From contig NZ_CP104040.1 in assembly GCF_025152745.1 (NCBI RefSeq), positions 3,997,501 to 4,061,500 of the forward strand: a stretch of 64,000 nt of DNA. Reading direction: 5' to 3'. Of the stretch, positions 54,428 through 63,965 are shown one piece after another (within the stretch, counting starts at the first letter, position 1; each line of letters opens with the position of its first letter). Under the pieces are notes generated by a model, which worked only from the letters and a program-made list of their open reading frames with translations, made no database searches and had not been told where the DNA came from. Origin of the DNA: Rhizobium sp. WSM4643 (GTDB taxonomy: Bacteria; Pseudomonadota; Alphaproteobacteria; Rhizobiales; Rhizobiaceae). The position numbers and the translations under genes are program-made.

Positions 54428-55225
54428 ATGATCGCCCTGCGTTCCGTTCTCTTCAACACGATCTTCTACGCCAATCTCATCATCCGGATGATCGTGCTCT
54501 CGCCCTATTATTTCGTGGTACCGCGCAAAATCGCCTATGCGATCCCGAAGAACTGGGCGCGGTCCAACCACTGGCTGATGCGGGTGATCGTCGGCACCAC
54601 CTTCGAGATCGAGGGCCTGGAGAACCTGCCTGACGGCAGTTACATCCTGGCGCCGAAGCACCAGTCTTTTTGGGATACCTACGCACTGCTGCCATGGCTG
54701 AAGGACCCGGTCTATATCCTGAAGCGCGAACTGATGTGGATTCCGCTCTTCGGCTGGTATGCGAAGAAGCAGCGCATGATCCCGGTCGATCGCGGCGCCC
54801 GTGGCAAGGTGATGGTGGAAGTGCTGAAACGCACGAAGGAAGAGCTTTCGACGGGCCGCCAGCTCATCATCTATCCCGAGGGCACTCGCCGTCCGCCGGG
54901 TGCGGAGCCGGTCTATAAATACGGCATAGCCCGCATGTACCGCGATCTTAATCTCCCCGTCGTTCCGGTCGCCATGCATCCTGGTCTCTTTTGGCCGCGG
55001 CGGAGCATCCGTCGTTATCCCGGCCATTTCAAGGTGAAGATCCTGCCGCCAATCATGCCCGGAATGGATCCGGACGCCTTTTTCGCCCATCTGATCGAGG
55101 TATTGGAGCGGGCAAGCGACGAACTTCTGCTCGAAACCGTCGCGCAAAATCCGCATCTGCCGCTCCCGCCAACGGCGGTCGAAAGACTGGTCGAGCTGCG
55201 CAAGCTGAACGCGACAACTGGCTGA
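54428..55225 (+). CDS. plsC: 1-acyl-sn-glycerol-3-phosphate acyltransferase (PlsC family)
   Basis: Makes phosphatidic acid from lysophosphatidic acid at the inner membrane. It has 265 residues from ATG 54428 (MIALRSVLFNTIFYANLIIRMIV); starts 18 and 24 bases upstream are possible. The HX4D catalytic motif is HQSFWD (His78, Asp83) and the substrate motif is IIYPEGTRRPPG. The stop (55225) is two bases from the convergent ChaC-like gene. Phospholipid supply fits the neighbouring division and envelope genes. Confidence 0.92.
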   Translation: MIALRSVLFNTIFYANLIIRMIVLSPYYFVVPRKIAYAIPKNWARSNHWLMRVIVGTTFEIEGLENLPDGSYILAPKHQSFWDTYALLPWLKDPVYILKRELMWIPLFGWYAKKQRMIPVDRGARGKVMVEVLKRTKEELSTGRQLIIYPEGTRRPPGAEPVYKYGIARMYRDLNLPVVPVAMHPGLFWPRRSIRRYPGHFKVKILPPIMPGMDPDAFFAHLIEVLERASDELLLETVAQNPHLPLPPTAVERLVELRKLNATTG

Positions 55226-55227
55226 GA

Positions 55228-55758
55228 TCAGGCGGCGCGCAGCCGCTCCACTTCGTTGACGACCTGTTCCAGCCAATGGTCGCGAATGCCCATCTGCTTC
55301 AGATGCGCCAGCGTGTTGAAGACATAGGCATCATTCGGGCCTGACTGGCCTTTTGCTTCGTTCACCACCCGTGCCGCCGCAAGCGCATCGAGCGCGCCGG
55401 CATATTGTTCATGCTCGCGATCGATGATGTAGGCGACCGCTTCCACCCGGCGCCGGCCGGCAAGCTGCAGCCGCACCCGGCGCTCCAGATAGACATTGGT
55501 GACCAGCTCGCGGGCGCGGAGATAGTCGATCACATCTTCCCATTTTTCAGGCGAAATGCGGAAAGCCATGCCGCGGCAGGCGCCACCCCTGTCGAGGCCG
55601 AGAACCAGGCCCGGATTGTCGCGTGTGCCACGATGGACAAAGGAGCGGACACAAAGCGAACGCCTGTAGCCGTAAACCAGAGCCTCTGCCCGCTCCATGA
55701 ACTCGAAGCCCGGATTCCACATCAGCGAACCGTAGCCAAATACCCAAAATTCGTCCAT
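55228..55758 (-). CDS. Glutathione-specific gamma-glutamylcyclotransferase (ChaC family)
   Basis: 176 residues from ATG 55758 (MDEFWVFGYGSLMWNPGF); a GTG at 55782 is an alternative. The ligand loop GYGSLMWNPGF, GLVLGLDRGGACRGMAFRI and the catalytic-Glu region (NVYLERRVRLQL) match ChaC, which cleaves glutathione to 5-oxoproline and Cys-Gly. Divergent from the DUF2125 gene with about 50 bases between. Confidence 0.9.
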   Translation of the reverse strand: MDEFWVFGYGSLMWNPGFEFMERAEALVYGYRRSLCVRSFVHRGTRDNPGLVLGLDRGGACRGMAFRISPEKWEDVIDYLRARELVTNVYLERRVRLQLAGRRRVEAVAYIIDREHEQYAGALDALAAARVVNEAKGQSGPNDAYVFNTLAHLKQMGIRDHWLEQVVNEVERLRAA

Positions 55759-55809
55759 ATCGCACGCCAGACCGGGAATCACATTTGCGATTCACCATTG
55801 GAGAACATC

Positions 55810-56826
55810 ATGGCAGCGTCAAGCCGATCCGGCAGCAGCCAATCCGGCAGCGGTAAGAAATTCTGGTTGCTGGGTGGAGGTATCCTCCTGGTGATCGCGC
55901 TTTATACCGGCGGCTGGTTCTATGCGGCGTCGGCATTGAAGACCACGGTGCTGAAGGCGATCGCGCCACGCGACCAGGCAGGCGTCAGCGGCGAATGCTC
56001 CGATATCGAATTCCGCGGCTATCCCTTCCGTATCGGCCTGTTCTGCTCGAAGATCGACGTCGACGACAATGTCAACGGCGTCTCCGCCACCTTCGGCGCG
56101 TTGCGCTCGGCAGCACAGGTCTATGCACCCGGCAAGATTGTCTGGGAACTCGATTCGCCGGCCGAAATCCGCACCAGCAACGGCCTTTCGATCTCGGCCC
56201 AATGGACGAACTTGCAGGCGAGTCTTGCAACCCGACTGCAGGGCATCGACCACAGCTCGACCGTCATCGAGGGTCTGAAGGCGATGGCCGTCTCCTCCTA
56301 CACCGGCCAGACCATCAGCTTCGATGCCGTCCGCACCGAAATCCATCTGCGCCAGAACGGCGCCGATCTCGATGGCGCGATCTCCGTGCAGGATGCGAAT
56401 ACGGCGATCAAGGACTGGCCGCAGATCTTTCCAAAAATGTCTGCCAGCATCGATCTGACCATCGCCGGCAAGGCCGGCCTGATCGACGGCAGTGATCCGA
56501 ACGGGCTCAATGGCGCCACCGGCAACCTGCGCCGCATCGTCGCCGACATCGGCGACGGCAAGGTGATGACGCTGACTGGCCCGTTCTCCTTTGACGAACG
56601 GGGTCTGCTCTCGGGAAAATTCAAGCTGGAGATCGAACAGCTCGGCCCCTGGGGCGACAGCCTGAAACAGGCCTTTCCGGATATCGCCTCGACCGTCAAC
56701 ACGGCGACAAAACTGCTGAAGTCGCTCGCCGGTGGCGGCGACAAGGTCTCTGTCGATCTCGTCGTCGATCGTGGCAATGCCACCGTCAGCGGTTTCATTC
56801 CGCTCGGCCGGATTCCGCCGATCTAG
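55810..56826 (+). CDS. DUF2125 family periplasmic protein
   Basis: 338 residues from ATG 55810, with GGAG six bases upstream. A Ser/Gly-rich N-terminus is followed by one transmembrane anchor (FWLLGGGILLVIALYTGGWFY, about 18-38), then a periplasmic beta-rich domain with CSDIEFRGYPFRIGLFCSKI holding two Cys. This is the DUF2125 signature in alphaproteobacteria. Function unknown; the repeated-strand pattern hints at an AsmA-like lipid-handling fold, inference only. Its TAG stop overlaps the stop of the convergent GNAT gene within CTAG. Confidence 0.85.
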   Translation: MAASSRSGSSQSGSGKKFWLLGGGILLVIALYTGGWFYAASALKTTVLKAIAPRDQAGVSGECSDIEFRGYPFRIGLFCSKIDVDDNVNGVSATFGALRSAAQVYAPGKIVWELDSPAEIRTSNGLSISAQWTNLQASLATRLQGIDHSSTVIEGLKAMAVSSYTGQTISFDAVRTEIHLRQNGADLDGAISVQDANTAIKDWPQIFPKMSASIDLTIAGKAGLIDGSDPNGLNGATGNLRRIVADIGDGKVMTLTGPFSFDERGLLSGKFKLEIEQLGPWGDSLKQAFPDIASTVNTATKLLKSLAGGGDKVSVDLVVDRGNATVSGFIPLGRIPPI

Positions 56827-57242
56827 CCGATTCGCTTGATGAAGAAGACTTCCGGCACCGATTGCAGGCCGGGCAACTCGATCGCGCCGGTTTCGCAAAA
56901 TCCGTTGCGGCGGTGCCAGTCCTGAGGCCGGCTTTCGTCGCATTCGCTCGACGTCATCAGCAGGCGGAAGCCGTCGCCGCGCATGGCCTCTTCCCAGGCG
57001 AGAAACAGCGCCGTTCCAACGCCCGACCGGCGATGGCCGGGCAGAACGCGGATCATTTCCATATAGGGAACCCTGCCCCAGAAGCGGGAGAAGCGCAGGA
57101 AGCCGACAATCTCATCGGCCTCCCTGGCAACCAGATATTCGCCGAGCGCCACGCAACGCGATATCCACGCCTTACTGGCGCTGGCATCCTCGCGCACCAG
57201 CCAGTCGATATCCGCCGAGCCGGCGCGTGCCACCTCAACCAT
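56823..57242 (-). CDS. GNAT family N-acetyltransferase
   Basis: 139 residues with the acetyl-CoA-binding motif IRVLPGHRRSGVGTALFLAWEE and the C-terminal WHRRNGFCETGAIEL. Substrate unknown. It starts 8 bases after the tyrC stop, so it is the last gene of a hisC-tyrC-GNAT unit. It is convergent with the DUF2125 gene, and the two stops overlap in CTAG (56823-56826). Confidence 0.88.
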   Translation of the reverse strand: MVEVARAGSADIDWLVREDASASKAWISRCVALGEYLVAREADEIVGFLRFSRFWGRVPYMEMIRVLPGHRRSGVGTALFLAWEEAMRGDGFRLLMTSSECDESRPQDWHRRNGFCETGAIELPGLQSVPEVFFIKRIG

Positions 57243-57250
57243 CGCGGTGG

Positions 57251-58174
57251 CTACTTCTTGTCCAGCGCGTGCCGGCCGAAATCAGGCGCGTCGACATCCT
57301 GGCCGGCCTGGACTATCGAACGGCGGATGGCGCGGGTGCGGGTGAAGAGTTCGAAAATCTTGTCGCCCTCGCCCCAGCGGATGGCGCGCTGCAGATAGGC
57401 GAGGTCCTCCGAGAAGCGCGCCAGCATTTCGAGGATCGCATCGCGGTTGTGCAGGCAGACATCACGCCACATGGTCGGGTCGGAGGCGGCGAGGCGGGTG
57501 AAATCACGAAAGCCAGAGGCGGAATATTTGATGACCTCAGACTCCGTCACCGTCTCCAGATCGTCGGCCGTGCCGACGATATTGTAAGCGATGATATGCG
57601 GCAGGTGCGAGACGATGGCGAGCACCTTGTCGTGATGCTCGGCATCCATTTCGTCGACCTTCGAGCCCAGCGTTTCCCAGAAGCTGCGCAGCCGCTTCAG
57701 CGCAGTCTCATCGGTATCCGCGACCGGCGTGAAGATGCACCAGCGGCCTTCGAAGAGGCCGGGGAAGCCGGCATCCGGGCCGGATTTCTCGGTACCTGCC
57801 AGCGGATGGCCGGGAATGAAATGCACATTATCCGGCATATGCGGTAGCATCTGTGCGATGACAGAAGCCTTTGTCGAACCGACATCGGTGACAACAGCCC
57901 CGGGCTTCAGGCTTCCAGAAATCTCCTTCGCCACACTTTCCGAAGCGCCGACTGGCACCGAGACGATCACCAGATCGGCATCCTTGACGGCATCCTGCGA
58001 GGACGTCGTGTAGCGGTCGCCGAGGCCGAGCTCTTCCGCACGCTTCAGCGTATCGGGGCTGCGCGTGGCGACGACGATCTCCCTTGCAAGACCAAGCCGT
58101 CTGATGTCGTAGGCAAGCGAAGAGCCGATCAGGCCGATGCCGATCAGCGCAATCCGATCGAACTGCACGCTCAT
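57251..58174 (-). CDS. tyrC: Prephenate / arogenate dehydrogenase
   Basis: Tyrosine biosynthesis: NAD(P)-dependent oxidative decarboxylation of prephenate or arogenate. It has 307 residues from ATG 58174, whose ATG overlaps the hisC stop (ATGA). The Rossmann motif GIGLIG is at 12-17 and the catalytic His region is [14 protein letters not shown]. The upstream hisC product, an aromatic/histidinol-phosphate aminotransferase, would act on neighbouring intermediates, so arogenate use is plausible. Confidence 0.93.
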   Translation of the reverse strand: MSVQFDRIALIGIGLIGSSLAYDIRRLGLAREIVVATRSPDTLKRAEELGLGDRYTTSSQDAVKDADLVIVSVPVGASESVAKEISGSLKPGAVVTDVGSTKASVIAQMLPHMPDNVHFIPGHPLAGTEKSGPDAGFPGLFEGRWCIFTPVADTDETALKRLRSFWETLGSKVDEMDAEHHDKVLAIVSHLPHIIAYNIVGTADDLETVTESEVIKYSASGFRDFTRLAASDPTMWRDVCLHNRDAILEMLARFSEDLAYLQRAIRWGEGDKIFELFTRTRAIRRSIVQAGQDVDAPDFGRHALDKK

Positions 58175-59280
58175 GCCTGATGTCCCATGAATTCGGTGAG
58201 CGCGGCAATCACGCCGCGGTTGGCCTCTTCCGGGCCGATGCTCATGCGCAGCGCATTGGCGAAACCATAGCCGCGCACGGCGCGCAGGATGTAGCCGCGG
58301 CCCGTCAGGAATTCGTCGGCATCCGCGGCGCGCTTGCCGTCGATCTCGGGGAAATGAATGAGGACGAAATTGGCGACGGACGGCGTCACTTTCAGCCCGA
58401 TCGCCTCGAGCGCCTGGGTGAGCGTCTCGACCCACAGCTGGTTGAAGGAAACCGCCTGCTGGATGAAGGCCTGGTCGCGGATGGCAGCGGCACCGGCGGC
58501 GATTGCCGGCGCGTTCAAGTTGAATGGTGCGCGCACCCGGTTCAGCGCGTCGACGATCTCGGCCGGCGCATACATCCAGCCGACGCGCAACGCCGCAAGA
58601 CCATAGGCCTTCGAGAAGGTGCGGGTCATCACCACGTTGGCATTGGAGGATACGACCTCGATGCCGGCTTCATAATCGTTGCGGCGCACATATTCGGCAT
58701 AGGCGGCATCGAGCACGAGGACGACATGTTTCGGCAGTCCGGCCTGCAGGCGGCGGATCTCGCTAACGGAAACATAGGTGCCTGTGGGGTTGCCGGGATT
58801 GGCGATGAAGACGATCTTCGTCCTCTCCGTCACCGCGGCAAGAATGGCATCGACGTCGACGGTATAGTCCTTCTCCTTAACGACGACAGGCGTAGCACCC
58901 GCACCCAGGATCTGGATCTTGTAGACGAGGAAGCCGTGCTCGGTGATGATGCCCTCGTCGCCGGCGCCGAGATAGACATGGCAAAGCAGGCCGAGCAGCT
59001 CGTCGGAACCGTTGCCGCAGAGGATGTTTGCCGGATTGAGACCGTGCACGGCGGCGATTGCCTCGCGCAGTTCGATCGCCTGCCCATCAGGATAACGCCC
59101 CAGATTGTCGGCAACCGCCTTGAAGGCTTCGATCGCCTTTGGGCTGGGGCCGAGCGGCGTTTCGTTGGACGAAAGCTTGTAGACGCGGGCGACGCCCGGC
59201 GCATGTTCCTTGCCCGGCACATAGGCTGCGATATCGAGAATACCGGGACGCGGAACGGGCTTGCTCATCTCAACGCTCAT
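58171..59280 (-). CDS. hisC: Histidinol-phosphate / aromatic aminotransferase
   Basis: PLP-dependent class II aminotransferase, 369 residues ([13 protein letters not shown]; a start at 59268 is possible). The PLP Lys is Lys224 in [16 protein letters not shown], with [11 protein letters not shown] and the [12 protein letters not shown]-terminal block typical of HisC. Because it overlaps tyrC and is not with other his genes, this copy may mainly serve tyrosine/phenylalanine transamination, as in several rhizobia; that is inference. Confidence 0.92.
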   Translation of the reverse strand: MSVEMSKPVPRPGILDIAAYVPGKEHAPGVARVYKLSSNETPLGPSPKAIEAFKAVADNLGRYPDGQAIELREAIAAVHGLNPANILCGNGSDELLGLLCHVYLGAGDEGIITEHGFLVYKIQILGAGATPVVVKEKDYTVDVDAILAAVTERTKIVFIANPGNPTGTYVSVSEIRRLQAGLPKHVVLVLDAAYAEYVRRNDYEAGIEVVSSNANVVMTRTFSKAYGLAALRVGWMYAPAEIVDALNRVRAPFNLNAPAIAAGAAAIRDQAFIQQAVSFNQLWVETLTQALEAIGLKVTPSVANFVLIHFPEIDGKRAADADEFLTGRGYILRAVRGYGFANALRMSIGPEEANRGVIAALTEFMGHQA

Positions 59281-59411
59281 GGGTTCGACCTTGGAATTGC
59301 CGGAAATCCGGGCTGAAAAACACCAAGTGGCATTAAAGCGGAATGCGATTGTTGTCGAGAGCTACGGGCGTGTCACAAGCAGTTGGGGAACGCCGAGAGC
59401 GGCGTCACCTC

Positions 59412-59512
59412 CTGCATAATTCCTTAAATCGGAATCGATTTAAGGATAAAATTATGCAGCATTCAAAGTGCTACAACGTTCTTTGCGCGTCTCAAAAGAC
59501 GCGCGGCGCTGT
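59412..59512 (+). repeat. Rhizobial palindromic repeat, type A, full copy, overlapping a methyltransferase gene end
   Basis: 101 bases. The left part CTGCATAATTCCTTAAATC / GATTTAAGGATAAAATTATGCAG is a long inverted repeat around GGAATC, followed by a TACAACG stretch and a GCGCGTCT-caaa-AGACGCGC hairpin ending GGCGCTGT. The last 21 bases are inside the methyltransferase gene and provide its stop codon at 59494-59492. Confidence 0.85.
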
Positions 59513-60247
59513 CGTGCGTGTGGTCGGCACGCCATGCGGTGCGAGAACCGGCACGAAAACGCGGCGGGAGGCCCGCGCCGCAACCGGCAGCCCCTGATAA
59601 AGCCGCTTCTGCGCCTCGACGATAATGACGCCTGAGAAGGCCGGCCATAGCGTTCGGCCGATCCGCTCGAAGGCGCGGCGAAGGCGCAATATGGCCCTGA
59701 GCTTCGAGGGCGGGAAGAACAGCGCTTCAGCAGTCGCGCCCGGCGTGAAATTCGTCTCGCGCAGCAGACTTGTCAGCTGACCGCGGGAATAGGGCCGGCC
59801 CGAACCGAAGGGCGTATGTTCCATCCGTGCCCAGACGCCGCGCCGGTTCGGCACGACGATGACCAGCCGCCCGCCCGGTGCCAGCACCCGCCAGAGCTCC
59901 TTCAGCGTCTCGCGCGGGCTTTCGGCGAATTCCAGCGAATGCACCATCAGCACCCGGTCGATCGAGGAATCCGGCAGCGGCAGTTCCTCGTCGAAAATCA
60001 GCGCCGTCGTCGAGAGCGAGCCCATCGGCCAGTTCACCGCGCCCTGCCCGGCCGGCATGAATGCGAAGGTGCGTTCGGTATCGGCCTGGAAGCGGTCGAG
60101 GAAGGGCACGGCATAACCGAGGCCGACCAGACGCTCTTGCGGCAGCCGCACCCAGAGCGATGACAGCGCCATGGCGATCGACTGCTCGGCAAGACGTCCG
60201 AGCTCGGAGTGATAGAACTGGCGTAGGTCGACGATATCGGCGTGCAT
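59492..60247 (-). CDS. Class I SAM-dependent methyltransferase
   Basis: 251 residues from ATG 60247 (MHADIVDLRQFYHSELGRLAEQ); no strong ribosome-binding site is seen. The methyltransferase domain includes LPLPDSSIDRVLMVHSLEFAESPRETLKELWRVLAPGGRLVIVVPNRRGVWAR, a Methyltransf_11 pattern. The last residues TAPRVF and the stop are encoded by a mobile-type repeat, so the natural C-terminus may have been replaced. It is divergent from gloB; substrate unknown. Confidence 0.85.
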   Translation of the reverse strand: MHADIVDLRQFYHSELGRLAEQSIAMALSSLWVRLPQERLVGLGYAVPFLDRFQADTERTFAFMPAGQGAVNWPMGSLSTTALIFDEELPLPDSSIDRVLMVHSLEFAESPRETLKELWRVLAPGGRLVIVVPNRRGVWARMEHTPFGSGRPYSRGQLTSLLRETNFTPGATAEALFFPPSKLRAILRLRRAFERIGRTLWPAFSGVIIVEAQKRLYQGLPVAARASRRVFVPVLAPHGVPTTRTTAPRVF

Positions 60248-60336
60248 TGCGACAAATGTTATCAGCGGGCGATTGGACTTCAAGGCCGGAACCTCTACAT
60301 TTCCGCGAGACTCCTGGGATAAGGGATTATTGAACG

Positions 60337-61107
60337 ATGAAACCTTTGGAATTAGACGTTTTTCTCTGCCGCACCGACAATTTCGGCGTTCTCGTGCACG
60401 ATCCGGAGACAGGCTTTACTGCGGCGATCGATGCACCCGAGGAGGCGCCGATCCTGGAAGCGGCGACACGTCGCGGCTGGAAGATCACCCATATCTTCAC
60501 CACTCATCATCACACCGACCATGTCACTGCCAACTTGGCGCTGAAGGAGCAGTTCGGCTGCGAGATCATCGGCCCGATCAACGAGGCCATCGCCATTCCC
60601 GGCCTCGATCGGGCGATGGCCGATGGCGACAGCTTCCTTTTCGGCGATCACACGGTCAACGTCATCGAGACGCCCGGCCACACCGCCGGCCACATCTGCT
60701 ATCACTTCGTCGACGATAAGCTGCTGTTTGCCGCCGACACGCTGTTCGCGCTCGGCTGCGGCCGGCTGTTCGAACGCCCTGCCGCCGATATGTGGCATTC
60801 CCTGCAGAAACTCGCCGTGCTGCCCGATGAAACCGCCGTTTACTTCGGCCATGAATACACATTGTCCAACGCCCGTTTCGCATTGACCGTCGACCCCGAC
60901 AATGAGCGCCTGAAGAGCCGTGCCGCCGAGATCGAAGCCTTGCGCGCCGACGGCAAATTCACCATCCCGACGACATTGGGGCTGGAAAAGGAAACCAACC
61001 CGTTCCTGCGCGCCGCCGATCCGGCGATCCGCCGCAATCTGCTGATGGAAGGCAAGACGAACGAGGAAGTCTTTGCCGAGATCCGCAAGCGCAAGGACAA
61101 TTTCTGA
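60337..61107 (+). CDS. gloB: Hydroxyacylglutathione hydrolase (glyoxalase II)
   Basis: Hydrolyses S-lactoylglutathione to lactate and glutathione in methylglyoxal detoxification. It has 256 residues. The binuclear metal motif THHHTDH is at 56-62, with further ligands in [17 protein letters not shown] and [13 protein letters not shown]. The C-terminal glutathione-binding segment ends [14 protein letters not shown]. The next gene starts on the last base of its stop (TGATG). Confidence 0.95.
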   Translation: MKPLELDVFLCRTDNFGVLVHDPETGFTAAIDAPEEAPILEAATRRGWKITHIFTTHHHTDHVTANLALKEQFGCEIIGPINEAIAIPGLDRAMADGDSFLFGDHTVNVIETPGHTAGHICYHFVDDKLLFAADTLFALGCGRLFERPAADMWHSLQKLAVLPDETAVYFGHEYTLSNARFALTVDPDNERLKSRAAEIEALRADGKFTIPTTLGLEKETNPFLRAADPAIRRNLLMEGKTNEEVFAEIRKRKDNF

Positions 61108-61529
61108 TGTCGCCCGAGGACATCATCCGCGAACTCGGCATGCAGCCGCATCCTGAAGGTGGCTGGTACGTGCAGACGTTCCGCGATACGGCGGGCGGGG
61201 AACGCGGCCATTCGACGGCGATCTATTATCTGCTGACCAGGGGACAGCGTTCGCATTGGCATCGCGTTCATGACGCGGCGGAGGTCTGGCACTATTACGC
61301 CGGCGCGCCGCTCTCGCTGCACCGCTCGGAAGACGGAACGGCAAGCGAGACCCTGACGCTTGGAACGAATCTTCCTGCCGGCGAGCGGCCGCAGGCAATC
61401 ATTCCCGCCAATTGGTGGCAATCGGCCGAAACCCTCGGCGATTTCACCCTGGTCGGCTGCACAGTCTCTCCCGGCTTCGAATTTTCGAGCTTCGAGATGG
61501 CGCCGCCCGATTGGAAGCCCGGCGGCTAG
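61107..61529 (+). CDS. DUF985 cupin-family protein
   Basis: 140 residues. The cupin signature HPEGGWYVQTFRD, TAIYYLLTRGQRSHWHRVHDAAEVWHYYAG and GCTVSPGFEFSSFEMA are typical of DUF985, a sugar-epimerase-like cupin family without settled function. The ATG shares one base with the gloB stop (61107), indicating coupling. The TAG stop (61527-61529) is the first triplet of a palindromic repeat. Confidence 0.9.
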   Translation: MSPEDIIRELGMQPHPEGGWYVQTFRDTAGGERGHSTAIYYLLTRGQRSHWHRVHDAAEVWHYYAGAPLSLHRSEDGTASETLTLGTNLPAGERPQAIIPANWWQSAETLGDFTLVGCTVSPGFEFSSFEMAPPDWKPGG

Positions 61530-61576
61530 AGCATGATGCCGAAAAGTGTGAGCGGTTTTCGGGCAACATCATGCTC
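61527..61576 (+). repeat. Palindromic repeat (TAGAGC type) that starts at the DUF985 stop codon
   Basis: GAGCATGATG (61529-61538) pairs with CATCATGCTC (61567-61576), with an inner CCGAAAA / TTTTCGG stem. The element opens with TAG, the stop of the DUF985 gene. It is closely related to the element at the cpdR stop (49606-49658). Confidence 0.85.
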
Positions 61577-61610
61577 AAACTATCTAATTTCGAACATCCT
61601 GTCCTAAGGC

Positions 61611-62501
61611 CTACTCTGCTGCCGCGGACTGCGCCGGAATTTTGCGGCGCAACATCTCCTGGGCGGCGAGCACCGCCCCGCCGGTGACGAGCAGACAGGC
61701 AAGGGCGATGCGCCAGTTCGGCTCGGCATATCCGAACAGCACCAGAATCAGTGTCGATAGCAGTGGTGCTGCGTAACTGGCCGCGCCGAGGATCTGGATA
61801 TCGCCGTTCTTGACGCCGTAATCCCAGGCGTAGAAGGCAGCCCCGACCGGAAAGAGCCCGAGCCCGGCGACGGCGACCCACTCGAAACCCGTTGCCGGCC
61901 AGACGGTCGTCTCCAGTCCGAGATGGCAGAAGAACGACAGGATGGAGGTCGCAAGGCAGAAGCCGGTGACGACATCCGTGGAGACGGCGTCGAAGCGCCG
62001 CGTCAGCAGCGAATAGCCGGACCATGTGAAGGCGCAGAGAAAGGCAGCCCCGTAACCGATGGCATAGGCGCCGTCGAAATCGATGCCGTTGCGGCTAACG
62101 ATCAGGAAGGTGCCGCAAAGTCCGGCAAGCGCACCCGCCACATGATACCAGCGCAGCCGTTCGCCCGGCAGCAGCGCCGAACCGACGACGATCAGCAGCG
62201 GCCAGAGATAGGCAATCAGCCCCGCCTCCACCGCCGGTGCGTTCCGGAGCGCGGTGAAGTAGAGGAAATGATAGCCGAACAGCCCCGCAATGCCTGTTAT
62301 CCAAACCTTGGCCGGCTGCTTCAGCAGCGCTAGCCGCGAAGGATTGAGGATAAGCACCACAAGGCCGGGAATGCTACCGATCGCAAAGCAGATGGCCGAA
62401 AGCTGGAACGGCGGCATCTTGCCGGAGGCCGCCGTGAACAACGCCAGAAACGACCACATCAGAATGGCCGTAAAGCCGATCAACGTCGCGCGAAGCTTCA
62501 C
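61611..62501 (-). CDS. DMT/EamA-family exporter, YddG-like
   Basis: 296 residues from a GTG start at 62501 with a GGGGG ribosome-binding site. Ten transmembrane helices form two EamA repeats. The N-terminus RATLIGFTAILMWSFLALFTAASG resembles the aromatic amino-acid exporter YddG. The C-terminal half contains YAAPLLSTLILVLFGYAEPNWRIALACLLVTGGAVLA. The substrate (aromatic amino acids?) is inferred only from similarity. Confidence 0.87.
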   Translation of the reverse strand: MKLRATLIGFTAILMWSFLALFTAASGKMPPFQLSAICFAIGSIPGLVVLILNPSRLALLKQPAKVWITGIAGLFGYHFLYFTALRNAPAVEAGLIAYLWPLLIVVGSALLPGERLRWYHVAGALAGLCGTFLIVSRNGIDFDGAYAIGYGAAFLCAFTWSGYSLLTRRFDAVSTDVVTGFCLATSILSFFCHLGLETTVWPATGFEWVAVAGLGLFPVGAAFYAWDYGVKNGDIQILGAASYAAPLLSTLILVLFGYAEPNWRIALACLLVTGGAVLAAQEMLRRKIPAQSAAAE

Positions 62502-62531
62502 CTGTCCCCCTTCACGGAGGCAGAAGCCCCG

Positions 62532-63314
62532 TCAGCTGTTGCTGCCGTATTTGACGGCAGTGATCGTCACCATTCCATATTCGGTTGGAATGCGCACATA
62601 GACGGGAGCATATACATTTGCCGCGTCCGACTTGGCAAACCAGATTTCCATCCGGTTGCTCTTGCTGAGATAGTCGATGTCCTTGCGGCCCTTCTTGTAG
62701 CCCGAGCGCGGCACGAAGCGCACGCTGCAGACGGTTGCCTTGCCCTTGAAGCCGTTGGTGGAGAAATCCTCGTCGCCCTTCGGCGAGAGCACCAGATCCA
62801 TGCGCGTCTCGCCGTCGAAGATCGGCAGCGTCTGCGAGCAGACCTTGGTATCGCCGGTGAAGACCAGGCCGGAGATCGGGTCGAGCACCGAGCGCATGTC
62901 GCGCGGTGTGACGTCGATCCAGTTCTTCGGACGCTTCGGCGCCGGTGTCGTCGTCGCCGAGATGATATTGCCGTTGCGGTAGCTGACCTCGTAGACGCGG
63001 GCCTTCTTCTTGCCGCTCTTGTAGTAGAGCGAATATTTCTGCGCCTGCAGCCTGTCATTGCGCACGACACCGGTGACGCTGGTCTTTGCCGAAATCGTCG
63101 TGACGAGATCGGCAAGACCGGCGGAATTGATGTCACCGGCGATCTTGTAACTGTGATCGTCCTCGATCTGCGTCAGGAACGCGGCGCGCGCGATCGGCAG
63201 GCCGGCGAGCGCCACCCGGTATTCCGTCCGATGCTGGATTTCGGCCGCCGATGCCGGTATGGCAAGGAGCGCGGCAATGGCCGAAATGAAAATCCGTCTG
63301 CCCGAATGAGCCAT
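62532..63314 (-). CDS. DUF3108 family periplasmic protein
   Basis: 260 residues. A Sec signal peptide (MAHSGRRIFISAIAALLAIP, cleavage near ASA-AEI) is followed by a beta-rich domain of the DUF3108 family: YRVALAGLPIARAAFLTQIEDDHSYKIAGDI, then DPISGLVFTGDTKVC, and AKSDAANVYAPVYVRIPTEYGMVTI at the end. Family function is unknown; it is widespread in alphaproteobacteria and often near rpmB. AAGG precedes the ATG at 63314. Confidence 0.88.
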   Translation of the reverse strand: MAHSGRRIFISAIAALLAIPASAAEIQHRTEYRVALAGLPIARAAFLTQIEDDHSYKIAGDINSAGLADLVTTISAKTSVTGVVRNDRLQAQKYSLYYKSGKKKARVYEVSYRNGNIISATTTPAPKRPKNWIDVTPRDMRSVLDPISGLVFTGDTKVCSQTLPIFDGETRMDLVLSPKGDEDFSTNGFKGKATVCSVRFVPRSGYKKGRKDIDYLSKSNRMEIWFAKSDAANVYAPVYVRIPTEYGMVTITAVKYGSNS

Positions 63315-63432
63315 GAATCAAGCCTTGTCTTGCCGCGCGCCGGCAGCTCTTGTTAAGCGCTCTATACTCCTGCCGCGAAGGGAAGAAAACAGCAGCTTTT
63401 TGACAGAATTGCGGGAAAGGCCAAGGTTTGGC

Positions 63433-63461
63433 TTGACGCGAGCAGCCTGTCTGACTATAGA
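63433..63461 (+). promoter_or_regulatory. Candidate rpmB promoter
   Basis: TTGACG (63433-63438), a 17-base spacer, then TATAGA (63456-63461), giving a leader of about 90 nt before the rpmB ATG. Both boxes are close to the sigma-70 consensus, as expected for a ribosomal protein gene. Confidence 0.7.
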
Positions 63462-63556
63462 ACCGCAACTTTCCAATCATGCCCGTTGGATTGCGCGCCT
63501 GGCTTTGCCGGGAATGGCAATTCGATGGCCCGAGAAAAAACAAGAATAGGTGTTCC

Positions 63557-63853
63557 ATGTCCCGCGTGTGCGAATTGACCGGCAAGGCCGTCCTGACTGG
63601 TAACAATGTCAGCCATGCCAACAACAAGACCAAGCGCCGGTTCCTGCCGAACCTGTGCCAGGTCACGCTGATTTCCGACGCTCTCAACCAGCGTTACCGT
63701 CTTCGCGTTTCGGCTGCCGCTCTTCGCACCGTCGAGCATCGTGGCGGCCTCGATGCCTTCCTGCTGAAGGCCAGCGAAAACGAACTGTCGATGCGCGCCC
63801 GTCTGCTGCGCCGTCAGATCGCCAAGAAGACCGCCGAAGCCGCTGCTGCGTAA
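63557..63853 (+). CDS. rpmB: 50S ribosomal protein L28
   Basis: 98 residues from ATG 63557, with AGGTG four bases upstream. [33 protein letters not shown] is the L28 N-terminus. Only one of the zinc-type cysteine pair positions is a Cys in the first motif (C5) and another Cys lies in NLCQVTL. Cytosolic ribosome component. It is transcribed alone from its own promoter with a terminator. Confidence 0.97.
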   Translation: MSRVCELTGKAVLTGNNVSHANNKTKRRFLPNLCQVTLISDALNQRYRLRVSAAALRTVEHRGGLDAFLLKASENELSMRARLLRRQIAKKTAEAAAA

Positions 63854-63880
63854 GCTTCTGCCCTTCTTTCATACGGCTTC

Positions 63881-63916
63881 AAAAGGCTTGAACGGATAAA
63901 ACCGGACAAGCCTTTT
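63881..63916 (+). terminator. Terminator of rpmB
   Basis: AAAAGGCTTG (63881-63890) pairs with CAAGCCTTTT (63907-63916), a 10-bp stem with a 16-base loop ending in T-runs. Confidence 0.75.
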
Positions 63917-63965
63917 GCTTTGCCGGTCCGTCTCTCCAACTGGTGGCATCACCCAGGATAAAAAA

